Assembly: GCA_902478365.1 (NCBI GenBank)
Contig: CABSKX010000009.1
Location: forward strand, 1 to 48,239
Reading direction: 5' to 3'
Source of the DNA: an uncultured Collinsella sp.
GTDB lineage: Bacteria; Actinomycetota; Coriobacteriia; Coriobacteriales; Coriobacteriaceae
DNA: 48,239 nucleotides
Of the stretch, positions 7,947 through 16,622 are shown one piece after another. The notes under the pieces were generated by a model that worked only from the letters and a program-made list of their open reading frames with translations, ran no database searches and was not told where the DNA came from. A program made the position numbers and the translations under genes. How positions within the stretch are numbered: position 1 is the first letter of the stretch; each line of letters begins with the position of its first letter.

Positions 7947-8816
7947 TTACCCCGCCAGATATGCTTCCAACGCCGGCAAAGTCGCCTCCGCATCGCGGCG
8001 ACCGACCTGGTAGATGCGCTCGAGCTCATCCGGTTCGCGGCATAGCGACGGCACCTTCACCGATTCGCTCGGACGCACCACAAAGATATCGCCGGCGGCC
8101 TCACGACGTGCCAGGTCATCGAGCGTGGTATTGTAAACCTCATGCCGGTGCTCAAGCGCTGCGACAAACTCCGGGTAGTGACGGAACACGCGACGCAGCA
8201 TGGGCATCACGCTGTTGGGCTGCTTCACAAAGCCCGCCGGCTGCGTGAGTACCACGATATTGCGGTCATACCCCTGTGAAAACAACCAAGCGCTGGGAAT
8301 GGAATCGGCCACGCCACCATCAAGATACTTATGTCCGTCAATAGCAACGGGACGCGTCGCCACAGGAATAGCCGACGACGCCCGGATCCACTCGATATCG
8401 CGCTCATCGCCATAAGGCAGGTCGTGGTAGACGGCCTTGCCCGTCTCGATATCGGTACACACGCACGTAAACCGCATGGGGCAGGCGCGATATGTCTCCA
8501 GGTCGATGGGATCGCGCTCGATGGGCACCTCGTGATAGGCAAAATCGGCATTGAACATATCGCCAGTTCGCAGCCAGCTGGTCACGCTTGCATAGCGCTT
8601 GTCGGCACAATAGGCCTTGTTGTAGCGAATGGCACGGCCGATCTGGCGCGATTTAAAGTTGTATCCAAACGCCGCGCCCGCCGAGACACCCACCATATGG
8701 TCGCAAGTTAAGCCGTGCTCCATCCAAACGTCGAGCACGCCCGCCGTATACAAACCGCGGTAGCCGCCTCCCTCGAGTGCCAGCCCCACCGTGTGCGTCG
8801 TATTTGGCTGTGTCAT
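7947..8816 (-). CDS. Patatin-like phospholipase
   Basis: A 289-residue patatin domain protein, probably a cytoplasmic or membrane-associated lipid acyl hydrolase. The oxyanion loop is GGGYRG (about residues 16-21), the nucleophile elbow is GVSAG (Ser 45), and the catalytic aspartate lies in DGGVAD, giving the Ser-Asp dyad of the family. I chose ATG at 8816 because GGAG lies 8 nt upstream; an in-frame extension to 8951 would add a non-family basic leader. There is no signal peptide. The substrate is unknown. It reads away from the cyclic-di-GMP gene and ends against the hairpin array. Confidence 0.85.
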   Translation of the reverse strand: MTQPNTTHTVGLALEGGGYRGLYTAGVLDVWMEHGLTCDHMVGVSAGAAFGYNFKSRQIGRAIRYNKAYCADKRYASVTSWLRTGDMFNADFAYHEVPIERDPIDLETYRACPMRFTCVCTDIETGKAVYHDLPYGDERDIEWIRASSAIPVATRPVAIDGHKYLDGGVADSIPSAWLFSQGYDRNIVVLTQPAGFVKQPNSVMPMLRRVFRHYPEFVAALEHRHEVYNTTLDDLARREAAGDIFVVRPSESVKVPSLCREPDELERIYQVGRRDAEATLPALEAYLAG

Positions 8817-9134
8817 GCGACCATCTCCGTTCCTGCGTTTAAAACCGGGACAAGTATACCCGTCAACATATACCGCCCCAGTCGCATTTTTCATGCGCAC
8901 CCAGGCGTTGCGGTTTGGCGAATAATAGCCGCCCGTAGCATGTACACCCATATATAATTCTGCACTGTTGTTTATACTACTCAGCAGTTATCAACAGCGA
9001 ACATTAGCCGGTAAATTAACCCAACAACGCAGCAAGGCGGGGGCCTGGATACACGCAAAGCGCCGAACAACAACGCGTGTGCACAACGAGCTCGCCCGAC
9101 GCAATTCGCCCGACCTCAGAAAGCCGCTTACGAC
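8817..9134. other. Divergent intergenic region, patatin / cyclic-di-GMP gene
   Basis: This 318-bp gap must hold both promoters. It contains the patatin ribosome-binding site (ACGGAG) and AT-rich stretches with TATAAT at 8953-8958 and TATACT at 8973-8978 as possible -10 elements, but no convincing -35 partner. No small gene, RNA or repeat is evident. Confidence 0.4.
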
Positions 9135-11852
9135 ATGGATACTGTCAGCAATTACACCGAAACGCTCGAAAAGACCGTCCGCGACCTTCTCAAGCGTCAG
9201 GAGGATCTGATCAGGACTGCCTTTACCGACCAGCTTACCGGGCTTGGTAACCGTGGCGGGTTTGCCCGTTCCCTCAAGGAGCTCTGGGAGCAGGACACCC
9301 CCGTTACCATGGCGTTCATCGATATCGACAATCTCAAGCACTGCAACGACGTCTTTGGCCATGACGAGGGCAACCGCTATATCTTGCAGGTAAGCCTCTA
9401 TCTTAAGCTATATATGAAAGTGGACGAGGCGGCGTTTCGCATAGGCGGCGACGAGTTTGCCATCCTATCTACGATTGCGACCGAGGACGACCTCGCCGAA
9501 CGTCTGGAACACTGCCGAACGATCCTGCTCAAAAACAACGATTCCGAGATGCCCCACTCGTTTAGCTACGGAGTGTCACATGCCGACCCCGCCCTGGGCG
9601 AAGCCCCCAATCGCATGACGCTCGATGCCGACCATCGTATGTACGACTACAAGCTACGTCATGCCGTGCACCTCGATCGACGCAATATCACGCAAGTCCA
9701 CGCCGACGACTTCGAAATAAGCGACCGCGTTTTCGACGCCTTTTCGATGCTCAACGAAGGTCGTTATTTCTTTATCGAGAACTTGGACAAACATCGCACC
9801 CTTTGGTCACAAGGTGCCTTGCGCGACCTCGGTCTTCCTTCGGAGCATATAGACAACTGCCGCGATTACTGGAAAACGCGCGTCCATCCCGATGACCTTG
9901 AGGCTTTTACCGACGACATCGACCAAGTCTATAACGGCTCCAAACACCATCGAGTCATGCAGTATCGTGTACGCAACGCCACAGGCGACTACGTGCTCTG
10001 CCGTGCTCGCGGTTTTCGCATCGATGGGGGCGAAAACGAGCCCTCGCTCTATGTCGGCGAGCTCGTCAATCATTCCCTTGCCGAGACTGTCGACGCTGCC
10101 ACGGGGCTTGGAACGCAACGCATGCTGGTCAACGCTATCGATGCCTGTCGCCGTGACCACTGCAAAACAGGACTCATCGCCGTGCGCGTTCGCGGCACGA
10201 CGAAACTCAACGAGCTCTATGGAGCCGAGGCGGTCGACAGCGTGCTTGCCGAATACGCAGGCCGTATGCTGTCGATCACCCGCGGCAGGAGCAGAGTCTT
10301 CCGTTCACGAAGTGTCCAGTTCGTCGTACTCAGCAACGATTTGGACCACGGGGCATTTGAACTCCTGACCCACCGTCTAAAAGAGACCATTTTTGCCCCC
10401 GTTCAGATCGCGGGCGACACCATCACTCCCGTTTGTATTGTCGCCCCGGTCTTTTACGAGCGCCTGGATTACCAAACATCTGCTGTCTTGTGCGAACTTG
10501 ACCGTCGTCTTCGCACAGCTGGCGGGCTTGTCCCCAACGACAGTCTCCCTATACCCGAGGTCGAACGCAAAAGCGCAATCGCCGAACGCATCGATATGCT
10601 CACCGGTCCCTATCGACCCAGCGAGTTTATGCGGCGTGCCAACGCTTTTCTCGAGGCAAGGCGCGACGGCGCCTGGTGCATCGCCACGGTCGACATGGGC
10701 CACATGCGCCTGTTTAACGAATGGTATGGACAGGCCGAAGGCGACCGCCTGCTTGCCGATGTGGGCACGGTCCTCAAGGACATCGAGAATGCCGGCATGG
10801 GCGTCGCAGGGTACTGGGGCCAAGATGACTTTTGCGTACTCATCCCCTTTAAGCACATCACCGTCCATCAAATCTACAACCGCGTTCGCGAGGCAGTAGC
10901 CAGGCATGATGGCGGCGTAGGTTTTTGGCCGTCCATGGGCGTTTACCCCATCGATTCCAATGAGGAGATCACCATCGATGCGCAGGCAAAGGCCATGTTT
11001 ACCAATCGGCGCGCAAAAAACGACTTTAAGGAGCGCATTGCCATTTTTTGCCCCGAGGAGTACAAGCGCGAAATCGTGTTCAACCGCACGCTGGCCGAAT
11101 TCCAGTACGCGCTGTCAAATGGTCGCATCACGTACTATCTTCAGCCCCAGGTCGATATGGAAACCGGCGAGATTATTGGCGCCGAAGCACTCACCCGCTG
11201 GATTGACAAGGACGGGTCTCTCATTTCGCCCGCAACGTTTATCCCCGCACTCGAGGAAAGCGGCTTTGTAGTGACGCTCGACAAATATGTTTGGCAGGGC
11301 GTCGCCATGTGGCTCCGCGAGCGCCTCAATCGAGGACTTCGCGTGGTTCCGATTTCCCTCAATGTGTCGCGCGTAGACATTCTTGCCTGCGATGTCGCCG
11401 AGCATATGGGGTCGCTCGCCGCCCAGTACAACCTGCCGCCCGAACTCATGCACATCGAGATCACCGAGACCGCCTATACCGGAGAGTCCGAGGCCGTGGA
11501 TAAGCTGACCGCGGATCTGCACACCCGTGGCTTCTCGACCTACATGGACGATTTTGGCACCGGCCAGTCCACGCTCGCGATGCTCAAGAACGTCAACGTC
11601 GACGTCATCAAGCTCGACCGCACCTTTGTGCCCACCGACCGCGATCAAGGCCGCAGCGCGCAGATCGTGTCATCGATGCTCGAGATGGCGCAGTCGCTCC
11701 ATCTGCCCGTCGTGGTTGAAGGCGTCGAGACAAATGAGCAGGCGGACATGCTACGACAAATGGGCGCCCGCTACGCTCAGGGCTTCCTCTACTACCGCCC
11801 CATGCCGGCGAAGGATTTTGAGGCATTGCTCGATGGTGGCAATAACAACTGA
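9135..11852 (+). CDS. Cyclic-di-GMP turnover protein: GGDEF-PAS-GGDEF*-GGDEF*-EAL
   Basis: A 905-residue soluble protein. The first GGDEF domain has an intact signature at residues 104-108, with DQLTGLGNR and DIDNLKHCND before it, so diguanylate cyclase activity is plausible; the inhibitory RxxD site is not conserved (KVDE in its place). A PAS-like region spans about 195-315. Two further GGDEF-like folds (about 320-465 and 490-640) are degenerate; the latter has GQDDF. The EAL domain (about 650-900) keeps EAL, NVS, EITE, DDFGTG, KLD and EGVET, so phosphodiesterase activity is plausible. There is no membrane segment. The start is ATG at 9135 with only a weak ribosome site. The next gene repeats its N-terminal architecture. 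Confidence 0.88.
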   Translation: MDTVSNYTETLEKTVRDLLKRQEDLIRTAFTDQLTGLGNRGGFARSLKELWEQDTPVTMAFIDIDNLKHCNDVFGHDEGNRYILQVSLYLKLYMKVDEAAFRIGGDEFAILSTIATEDDLAERLEHCRTILLKNNDSEMPHSFSYGVSHADPALGEAPNRMTLDADHRMYDYKLRHAVHLDRRNITQVHADDFEISDRVFDAFSMLNEGRYFFIENLDKHRTLWSQGALRDLGLPSEHIDNCRDYWKTRVHPDDLEAFTDDIDQVYNGSKHHRVMQYRVRNATGDYVLCRARGFRIDGGENEPSLYVGELVNHSLAETVDAATGLGTQRMLVNAIDACRRDHCKTGLIAVRVRGTTKLNELYGAEAVDSVLAEYAGRMLSITRGRSRVFRSRSVQFVVLSNDLDHGAFELLTHRLKETIFAPVQIAGDTITPVCIVAPVFYERLDYQTSAVLCELDRRLRTAGGLVPNDSLPIPEVERKSAIAERIDMLTGPYRPSEFMRRANAFLEARRDGAWCIATVDMGHMRLFNEWYGQAEGDRLLADVGTVLKDIENAGMGVAGYWGQDDFCVLIPFKHITVHQIYNRVREAVARHDGGVGFWPSMGVYPIDSNEEITIDAQAKAMFTNRRAKNDFKERIAIFCPEEYKREIVFNRTLAEFQYALSNGRITYYLQPQVDMETGEIIGAEALTRWIDKDGSLISPATFIPALEESGFVVTLDKYVWQGVAMWLRERLNRGLRVVPISLNVSRVDILACDVAEHMGSLAAQYNLPPELMHIEITETAYTGESEAVDKLTADLHTRGFSTYMDDFGTGQSTLAMLKNVNVDVIKLDRTFVPTDRDQGRSAQIVSSMLEMAQSLHLPVVVEGVETNEQADMLRQMGARYAQGFLYYRPMPAKDFEALLDGGNNN

Positions 11853-11910
11853 TACGCTCGCGCGCAAAACGCCACCGCCGAAGGGGGAATTTGCCTCCAT
11901 TAGCTAACTT

Positions 11911-11941
11911 ATATCCCCAATTCAAACCGAATTGGGGATAT
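11911..11941. promoter_or_regulatory. 13-bp perfect hairpin between the two cyclic-di-GMP genes
   Basis: ATATCCCCAATTC pairs perfectly with GAATTGGGGATAT around AAACC. It has no T tract on the plus strand and lies 38 bp before the next start codon. It could be an operator, a leader structure or a poor terminator. Confidence 0.45.
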
Positions 11942-11979
11942 GATACAAACCGTTGTTCCGCCCAAGGAGGTTATCCATC

Positions 11980-13509
11980 ATGAACGAGTTGTACCGCATG
12001 GGCGAGCAATCGATTATTGTCTATCTTCAGCGACTTGCGAATGGCGTCTCGACCGCCGAACTCGATGTTGCCGCGCTGCCCGCTGGGCTACGCGCCGTTG
12101 GTGAGCAGCTGCAAAAGACGCATGCCATCCTGCAACAAGAGCACCGGCTACTTGAGCGCAACGCCTATATCGACCCGCTCACCAACTTGGGCAACCGCAA
12201 CGGATTCGACCGTCACGTCGAGCAGCTCTGGCGCAAAGGCGACCCCTTCACCTGCGCCTATATTGACATCGACCATCTCAAGCATTGCAATGATAGGTTT
12301 GGCCACGCCGAAGGCAATCGCTATATTCTGAGCATCTGCCGCACGCTCTCCGAAACCATGGAGCACGATGAGATGCTGTTCCGTATCGGTGGAGACGAGT
12401 TTGTGCTCATCTCGCTCTCCGCAAACGAGACCGAACTCGAGCAGCGCTTGGAGCAGATACGCGCCGGGCTGGTCGAGGCGAGCTCAAGTGGCAAGGCACC
12501 CATGATCGCCAGCTTTAGCTTTGGCTGCTCGCGCGTCGATCCACTTGCTGGCGACACGCGTCGCCAGATGACGATGGATGCCGATCGCAAGATGTATCGC
12601 TATAAGCTTATGCATCGTGTGCAGCAACCGAAAGACGATGACGCCCCGCAACGCCCAATCGTCGATCAGCTTCCCTGCAACGACCGCGTATTCCAAGCGA
12701 TCTCTATGAGCTCCGAGACGCGCTATCCGTTTATCCTCAATCTCGATACGGGCGAATCGCAATGGTCGGTCAACGCCGTGCGCGATTTTGACCTGCCTTC
12801 CCAGCACCCTTTTAACTCGGTCGATATGTGGCTTGCCCGCGTTCATCCCGAGGACCGCGACAACGTACGCGCCGAGCTCGACATGGTGATACACGGCACA
12901 TGGCACTTCCACTACATGCAGTATCGCGTAATGGATGCCACCGGAGCGTACGCGCTTTGCGACTGCACGGGCTACCGCTTGGACGGCACCGATACCGAGC
13001 CTAACATGTACGTGGGCATTATCATCAACCGAAGCTTGGCAGATACGACCGACTCGGTAACGGGCCTGGACGATGTCCACGCGCTGGTCAACGCTATTGG
13101 AGAGATGCGCCGCGTGGCGCGCGAGGCAGGCTTTATTGCCATTAAGGTCGACGATATCGCCGAGCTCAATGCCCGCTTTGGATTCGATGCAGGCGACCGC
13201 GTGCTCGCCGAAAGCGCCGCCTGCCTCATGGATTGTTCGCGCGGCAAGGGTCGCCTGTTCCGCTCGACGGGGCCGACATTCGTGGCGCTTTTCGACGACT
13301 TTGATCCCGAAGAGACCGACTCGATCGCAGACGAAATCGAGCGGTTCCTGGGTTCCCCCGTGCTCATCGGCTCGCTTGAATATCAGCCACCCATTCGTGT
13401 AGCGACGCTTCATCTGGACGCTGTCGATCGACAACCCGTTTCCATTTTGAACGAGCTCAAAGCGTTGCTCGGGAAAGCCGTGCAGGTGCCAGGTACCAAA
13501 CTGGATTAG
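11980..13509 (+). CDS. GGDEF-PAS-degenerate GGDEF protein (diguanylate cyclase)
   Basis: A 509-residue soluble protein. After a helical N-terminus of about 60 residues comes a GGDEF domain with intact GGDEF at 137-141 and DPLTNLGNRNGFD and DIDHLKHCND before it. A PAS-like segment (about 225-345) and a degenerate second GGDEF-like domain (about 350-500, lacking the signature) follow. The order matches residues 1-465 of the upstream neighbour, so the two are paralogues and this one lacks the EAL part. The probable role is cyclic-di-GMP synthesis gated by the PAS region; no RxxD site is seen. ATG 11980 is chosen because AAGGAGG lies 9 nt upstream at 11964-11970. Confidence 0.88.
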   Translation: MNELYRMGEQSIIVYLQRLANGVSTAELDVAALPAGLRAVGEQLQKTHAILQQEHRLLERNAYIDPLTNLGNRNGFDRHVEQLWRKGDPFTCAYIDIDHLKHCNDRFGHAEGNRYILSICRTLSETMEHDEMLFRIGGDEFVLISLSANETELEQRLEQIRAGLVEASSSGKAPMIASFSFGCSRVDPLAGDTRRQMTMDADRKMYRYKLMHRVQQPKDDDAPQRPIVDQLPCNDRVFQAISMSSETRYPFILNLDTGESQWSVNAVRDFDLPSQHPFNSVDMWLARVHPEDRDNVRAELDMVIHGTWHFHYMQYRVMDATGAYALCDCTGYRLDGTDTEPNMYVGIIINRSLADTTDSVTGLDDVHALVNAIGEMRRVAREAGFIAIKVDDIAELNARFGFDAGDRVLAESAACLMDCSRGKGRLFRSTGPTFVALFDDFDPEETDSIADEIERFLGSPVLIGSLEYQPPIRVATLHLDAVDRQPVSILNELKALLGKAVQVPGTKLD

Positions 13510-13583
13510 CACCGCGCCCGCGCCGCCTCCCCCATCGTGCGATAATCCTCTGCAGAAGTCACCAAAAGCAGAGGGAGTTTGTG

Positions 13584-14207
13584 ATGAAGGTTCTTTTGGT
13601 CAATGGCAGCCCCAAGGCAAACGGTAACACCGCCCGTGCACTCGCCGAGGTCGCCGAGCAGCTCAATGCAGAAGGCATTGATACCGAGGTGTTTCAACTG
13701 GGCGCCAAGCCCATTCGCGATTGCATCGGTTGCGGCCAGTGCGGCAAGCTTGGCGGTCGCTGTACCTTTGACGATGACGTGGTGAACGAGCTGATTGCTG
13801 CCGCCGAGCAGGCAGACGGCTTTATCTTTGGCTCGCCCGTCTACTATGCGCACCCCAGCGGCCGCATCCTCTCGGCCCTCGATCGCGCCTTCTATGCCGG
13901 CGGGCATGCCTTTGAGCACAAACCCGGCGCCGCGGTCGCCGTCGCCCGTCGCGGAGGCACGTCGACCACCTTCGATGTGCTCAATAAGTACTTCACCATC
14001 AACCAGATGCCCGTGGTTGCCTCCACGTACTGGAACAACGTGTTTGGTCGCGTGCCCGGCGACGCCAATGGGGACGCCGAGGGCCTTGCCACCATGCGCA
14101 ACATCGGCAAAAACATGGCCTGGCTCCTTCGCTGTATCGAGGCAGGACAGGCCGCCGGCATCAACGCACCCGAGGCAGATCGAGCAACGACCAACTTCAT
14201 CAGGTAG
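13584..14207 (+). CDS. Flavodoxin-like NAD(P)H-dependent FMN reductase / iron-sulfur flavoprotein
   Basis: A 207-residue protein of the NADPH-dependent FMN reductase family. The N-terminus KVLLVNGSPKANGNT is the FMN phosphate loop. The segment DCIGCGQCGKLGGRC (about residues 46-60) carries the cysteines typical of the iron-sulfur flavoprotein branch, and GSPVYYAHPSG contacts flavin. It should transfer electrons in the anaerobic cytoplasm; the partner is unknown. I chose ATG at 13584 rather than the adjacent GTG at 13581 because it is better spaced from GAGGGAG. The ArsC-like gene follows after 17 nt. Confidence 0.85.
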   Translation: MKVLLVNGSPKANGNTARALAEVAEQLNAEGIDTEVFQLGAKPIRDCIGCGQCGKLGGRCTFDDDVVNELIAAAEQADGFIFGSPVYYAHPSGRILSALDRAFYAGGHAFEHKPGAAVAVARRGGTSTTFDVLNKYFTINQMPVVASTYWNNVFGRVPGDANGDAEGLATMRNIGKNMAWLLRCIEAGQAAGINAPEADRATTNFIR

Positions 14208-14224
14208 AACGGCGGAACAAATAC

Positions 14225-14566
14225 ATGAACGTGCAGATTTTTGGCACCAAAAAGTCCTTCGATACCAAGAAGGCGCAGCGCTTTTTTAAGGAGCGCCGCA
14301 TTAAGGTGCAGTTTATTGACCTTAAGGAAAAGGAGATGAGCAAGGGCGAGCTCACGAGCGTGATGCAGGCGGTCGGCGGCATCGACAAGCTGCTCAATCC
14401 CAAAACCAAGGACGAGGAGACGCTCGCGCTCATCCAGCACCTTACCCCCAGTCAGCGCTTCGACAAGCTGCTCGAGAACCAGCAGGTTCTAGCCGAGCCC
14501 ATCGTGCGCAACGGCAAAAAGGCCACCGTCGGTTATTGCCCCGATGTATGGGGGGCCTGGGAGTAG
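14225..14566 (+). CDS. ArsC/Spx-family protein lacking the usual catalytic cysteine
   Basis: A 113-residue thioredoxin-fold protein of the ArsC/Spx/YffB family. It starts VQIFGTKKSFDTKKAQRFF, where the family normally has a Cys in the loop after the first strand; here that position is Ser (KKSFDTKK). The only cysteine is near the C-terminus (GYCPDVW). The block NGKKATVGYCPDVW matches the family's RxxGK-like C-terminal part. Arsenate reduction is therefore unlikely; a Spx-like or unknown binding role is possible. It probably shares a transcript with the upstream flavoprotein. Confidence 0.75.
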   Translation: MNVQIFGTKKSFDTKKAQRFFKERRIKVQFIDLKEKEMSKGELTSVMQAVGGIDKLLNPKTKDEETLALIQHLTPSQRFDKLLENQQVLAEPIVRNGKKATVGYCPDVWGAWE

Positions 14567-14652
14567 CTTGTGTTATTTGCCGGCGCGTGGGTATAAGAGC
14601 AGGCGTTTGGCATAAGATTCAACTGTAAGCCATGTCTAACAAAGGAGGGCAC

Positions 14653-15783
14653 ATGCCCAACAAACCCGTGAAGATCATCATGCTTACCGGATACCTCGGT
14701 GCCGGCAAGACCACGCTGCTCAACCACATCCTCGCTAACGACGGCGGCATCCGCGCCGCCGTGATCGTCAACGACATCGGCGAGATCAACGTCGACGCCA
14801 GCCTTATCGCCGACGGTGGCCTTTCCGAGACCGACGGCCTCATCCCGCTCACCAACGGCTGCATCTGCTGCACGCTTTCGGACGACCTTGCCAACCAGCT
14901 GCAGGGCATCGCCGATTCGGGCAACTTCGACTACATCATCATCGAGGCCTCGGGCATTTGCGAGCCCATCCCCATCGCCTACACCATCTCGAGCTTCTGC
15001 GACGAGGCCAAGGTGGGCGGCGAGCCTAAGCTCGCGCTCGACAACATCGTGGCCGTGGTCGACTGCGCCCGCATGTACGACGAGTTCAACGGCGGTCGCG
15101 ACCTACTGGCCGAGGATATCGACGAGGACGACATCGAGAGCCTGCTCATCCAGCAGATCGAGTTCTGCTCCACGCTCATCCTCAACAAGACCGATACCGT
15201 GACGCCCGAGCAGATCGCCGAGCTTAAGGCCATCGTGCGCAGCCTGCAGAAGGACGCTGTGATTGTCGAGGCTCAAAACGGCGAGGTCCCCATGGAGGAG
15301 CTGCTCGACACCGACCGCTTCGACTTTATGCGCGCCTACAACTCCGCCGCCTGGATCGAGGCCATGGAGCATCCCGAGGAGCACGACGACCCCGAGGTGC
15401 TCGAGTACGACATCGAGACCTTTGTGTACTCGCGCCGCAAGCCGTTTGACCTGCAGAAGTTCACCGATTTTGTTGAGCAGGAGTGGCCCGACGAGGTCAT
15501 TCGCGTCAAGGGTCCGCTGTGGCAGACCGGCGATCCGGACATGTGCTACATGTTTGAGCAGGCCGGCCACCAGATGCGCCTGATGGAGAACGGCCTGTTT
15601 GTCGACTCGGCGCCCGAAGGCGAGAAGCAGAAGATCATCGACGAGAACCCCGAGATCATGCAGATTTGGGACGACGAGACGGGCGACCGTATGACGAGTC
15701 TGTGCATCATCGGCCGTCACATGGACAAGGATGCGCTCATCGCTTCCCTCGATGCCTGCCTGACCGACTGGCACCGCGCCTAG
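14653..15783 (+). CDS. CobW/COG0523-type G3E GTPase
   Basis: A 376-residue GTPase of the CobW/YjiA/ZNG1 group, proteins that deliver or manage metals such as zinc or cobalt. The Walker A is GYLGAGKTT (about residues 13-21), the metal-binding CxCC motif is in NGCICCTL, and the guanine-specificity motif is NKTD. The C-terminal half is the CobW_C domain (YSRRKPFDLQKF onwards). I chose ATG at 14653 because AGGAGG precedes it; an ATG at 14632 lies upstream of that ribosome site. No Zur-like operator is obvious, so the metal cannot be named. A terminator follows at 15823. Confidence 0.85.
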   Translation: MPNKPVKIIMLTGYLGAGKTTLLNHILANDGGIRAAVIVNDIGEINVDASLIADGGLSETDGLIPLTNGCICCTLSDDLANQLQGIADSGNFDYIIIEASGICEPIPIAYTISSFCDEAKVGGEPKLALDNIVAVVDCARMYDEFNGGRDLLAEDIDEDDIESLLIQQIEFCSTLILNKTDTVTPEQIAELKAIVRSLQKDAVIVEAQNGEVPMEELLDTDRFDFMRAYNSAAWIEAMEHPEEHDDPEVLEYDIETFVYSRRKPFDLQKFTDFVEQEWPDEVIRVKGPLWQTGDPDMCYMFEQAGHQMRLMENGLFVDSAPEGEKQKIIDENPEIMQIWDDETGDRMTSLCIIGRHMDKDALIASLDACLTDWHRA

Positions 15784-15822
15784 GTTTATCCAAGCGGGCA
15801 TTTTTCTGTCTACGTAACCGCC

Positions 15823-15858
15823 AAACCACCACGAAGGTTAACTTCGTGGTGGTTTTTC
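15823..15858 (+). terminator. Rho-independent terminator after the CobW-type gene
   Basis: AAACCACCACGAAG pairs perfectly with CTTCGTGGTGGTTT around GTTAA and ends in TTTTT. It lies between the GTPase gene and the TrmL-type gene. Confidence 0.9.
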
Positions 15859-15878
15859 GTTCTGAGCCAAGGAGATTC

Positions 15879-16478
15879 ATGTTCAACATTGTGCTGTATG
15901 CGCCCGAGATTCCGGCCAATACGGGCAATATCGGCCGCACCTGCGTGGTCACCGGCGCCCGCCTGCATCTGGTGGAGCCGCTGGGGTTTTCGCTCGACGA
16001 CAAGACGGTACGTCGCGCCGGTCTGGGCTACTGGCAAAATTTGGACGTGACGACCTATGCCGGCTGGGAGGATTTCCTTGCGCGCAACGATCTCTCCCCC
16101 GCCGATGGTCGCCTGCATCTGCTGACCAAAAAGGCACGCCGCACCTATGCGCAAAGCACCTACCGCGATGGTGACTACTTGGTCTTTGGCAGCGAGAGCT
16201 CGGGAATTCCCGAGCCACTGCTTGCCGCGGCGCCCGAGCGTTGCGAGCGTATCCCCATGCTGCGCGATTGTGACTCACTCGATAACGCCGAGGCTTGGGA
16301 AGCCCACGAGGAATCGCTCGGACATACCGAGGACAGCCACGAGGCCATCCTTCAACAGGACATCTGCGGCAACTTCGTCAACCCGGACGACTACCGCATC
16401 AGCGCACTCAACCTCTCCAACAGCGCCGCCATCGTCCTCTACGAGGCCCTGCGCCAGGCAGGCTTTCCGGGAATGTGA
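15879..16478 (+). CDS. trmL: tRNA (cytidine/uridine-34 2'-O)-methyltransferase, TrmL type, with an insertion
   Basis: A 199-residue SPOUT methyltransferase that methylates the wobble ribose of certain leucine tRNAs. It has the family start NIVLYAPEIPANTGNIGRTC, the middle LVFGSESSGIP, and the SAM-knot end LNLSNSAAIVLYEALRQ. TrmL is usually about 155-165 residues. Here roughly 43 extra residues, acidic and histidine-containing, lie between RIPML and LNLSNS, directly before the knot loop. The reading frame is unbroken, so this is a real insertion. ATG 15879 follows AAGGAG at 15869-15874. The stop codon lies inside the hairpin at 16471-16505. Confidence 0.88.
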   Translation: MFNIVLYAPEIPANTGNIGRTCVVTGARLHLVEPLGFSLDDKTVRRAGLGYWQNLDVTTYAGWEDFLARNDLSPADGRLHLLTKKARRTYAQSTYRDGDYLVFGSESSGIPEPLLAAAPERCERIPMLRDCDSLDNAEAWEAHEESLGHTEDSHEAILQQDICGNFVNPDDYRISALNLSNSAAIVLYEALRQAGFPGM

Positions 16479-16505
16479 CAAAGGAACTATCCCTTTGTCA
16501 CATTC
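16471..16505 (+). repeat. Hairpin repeat with TATCCC core overlapping the trmL stop (site B)
   Basis: GAATGTGACAAAGG pairs perfectly over 14 bp with CCTTTGTCACATTC around AACTATC. The TGA of trmL (16476-16478) is part of the left arm. It probably also ends the trmL transcript. Its core resembles the other hairpins with TGTCCC. Confidence 0.75.
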
Positions 16506-16622
16506 AAGCGCCACGCCGATGGCACACATGCCTAATTGATGCTCTAGATAAAGAGCCCTCACTTTTAATCAGAATTAACTAAAGTAAAATGAAGTTAAAC
16601 GGCGGTGTGAAAGGAGAGCCTT

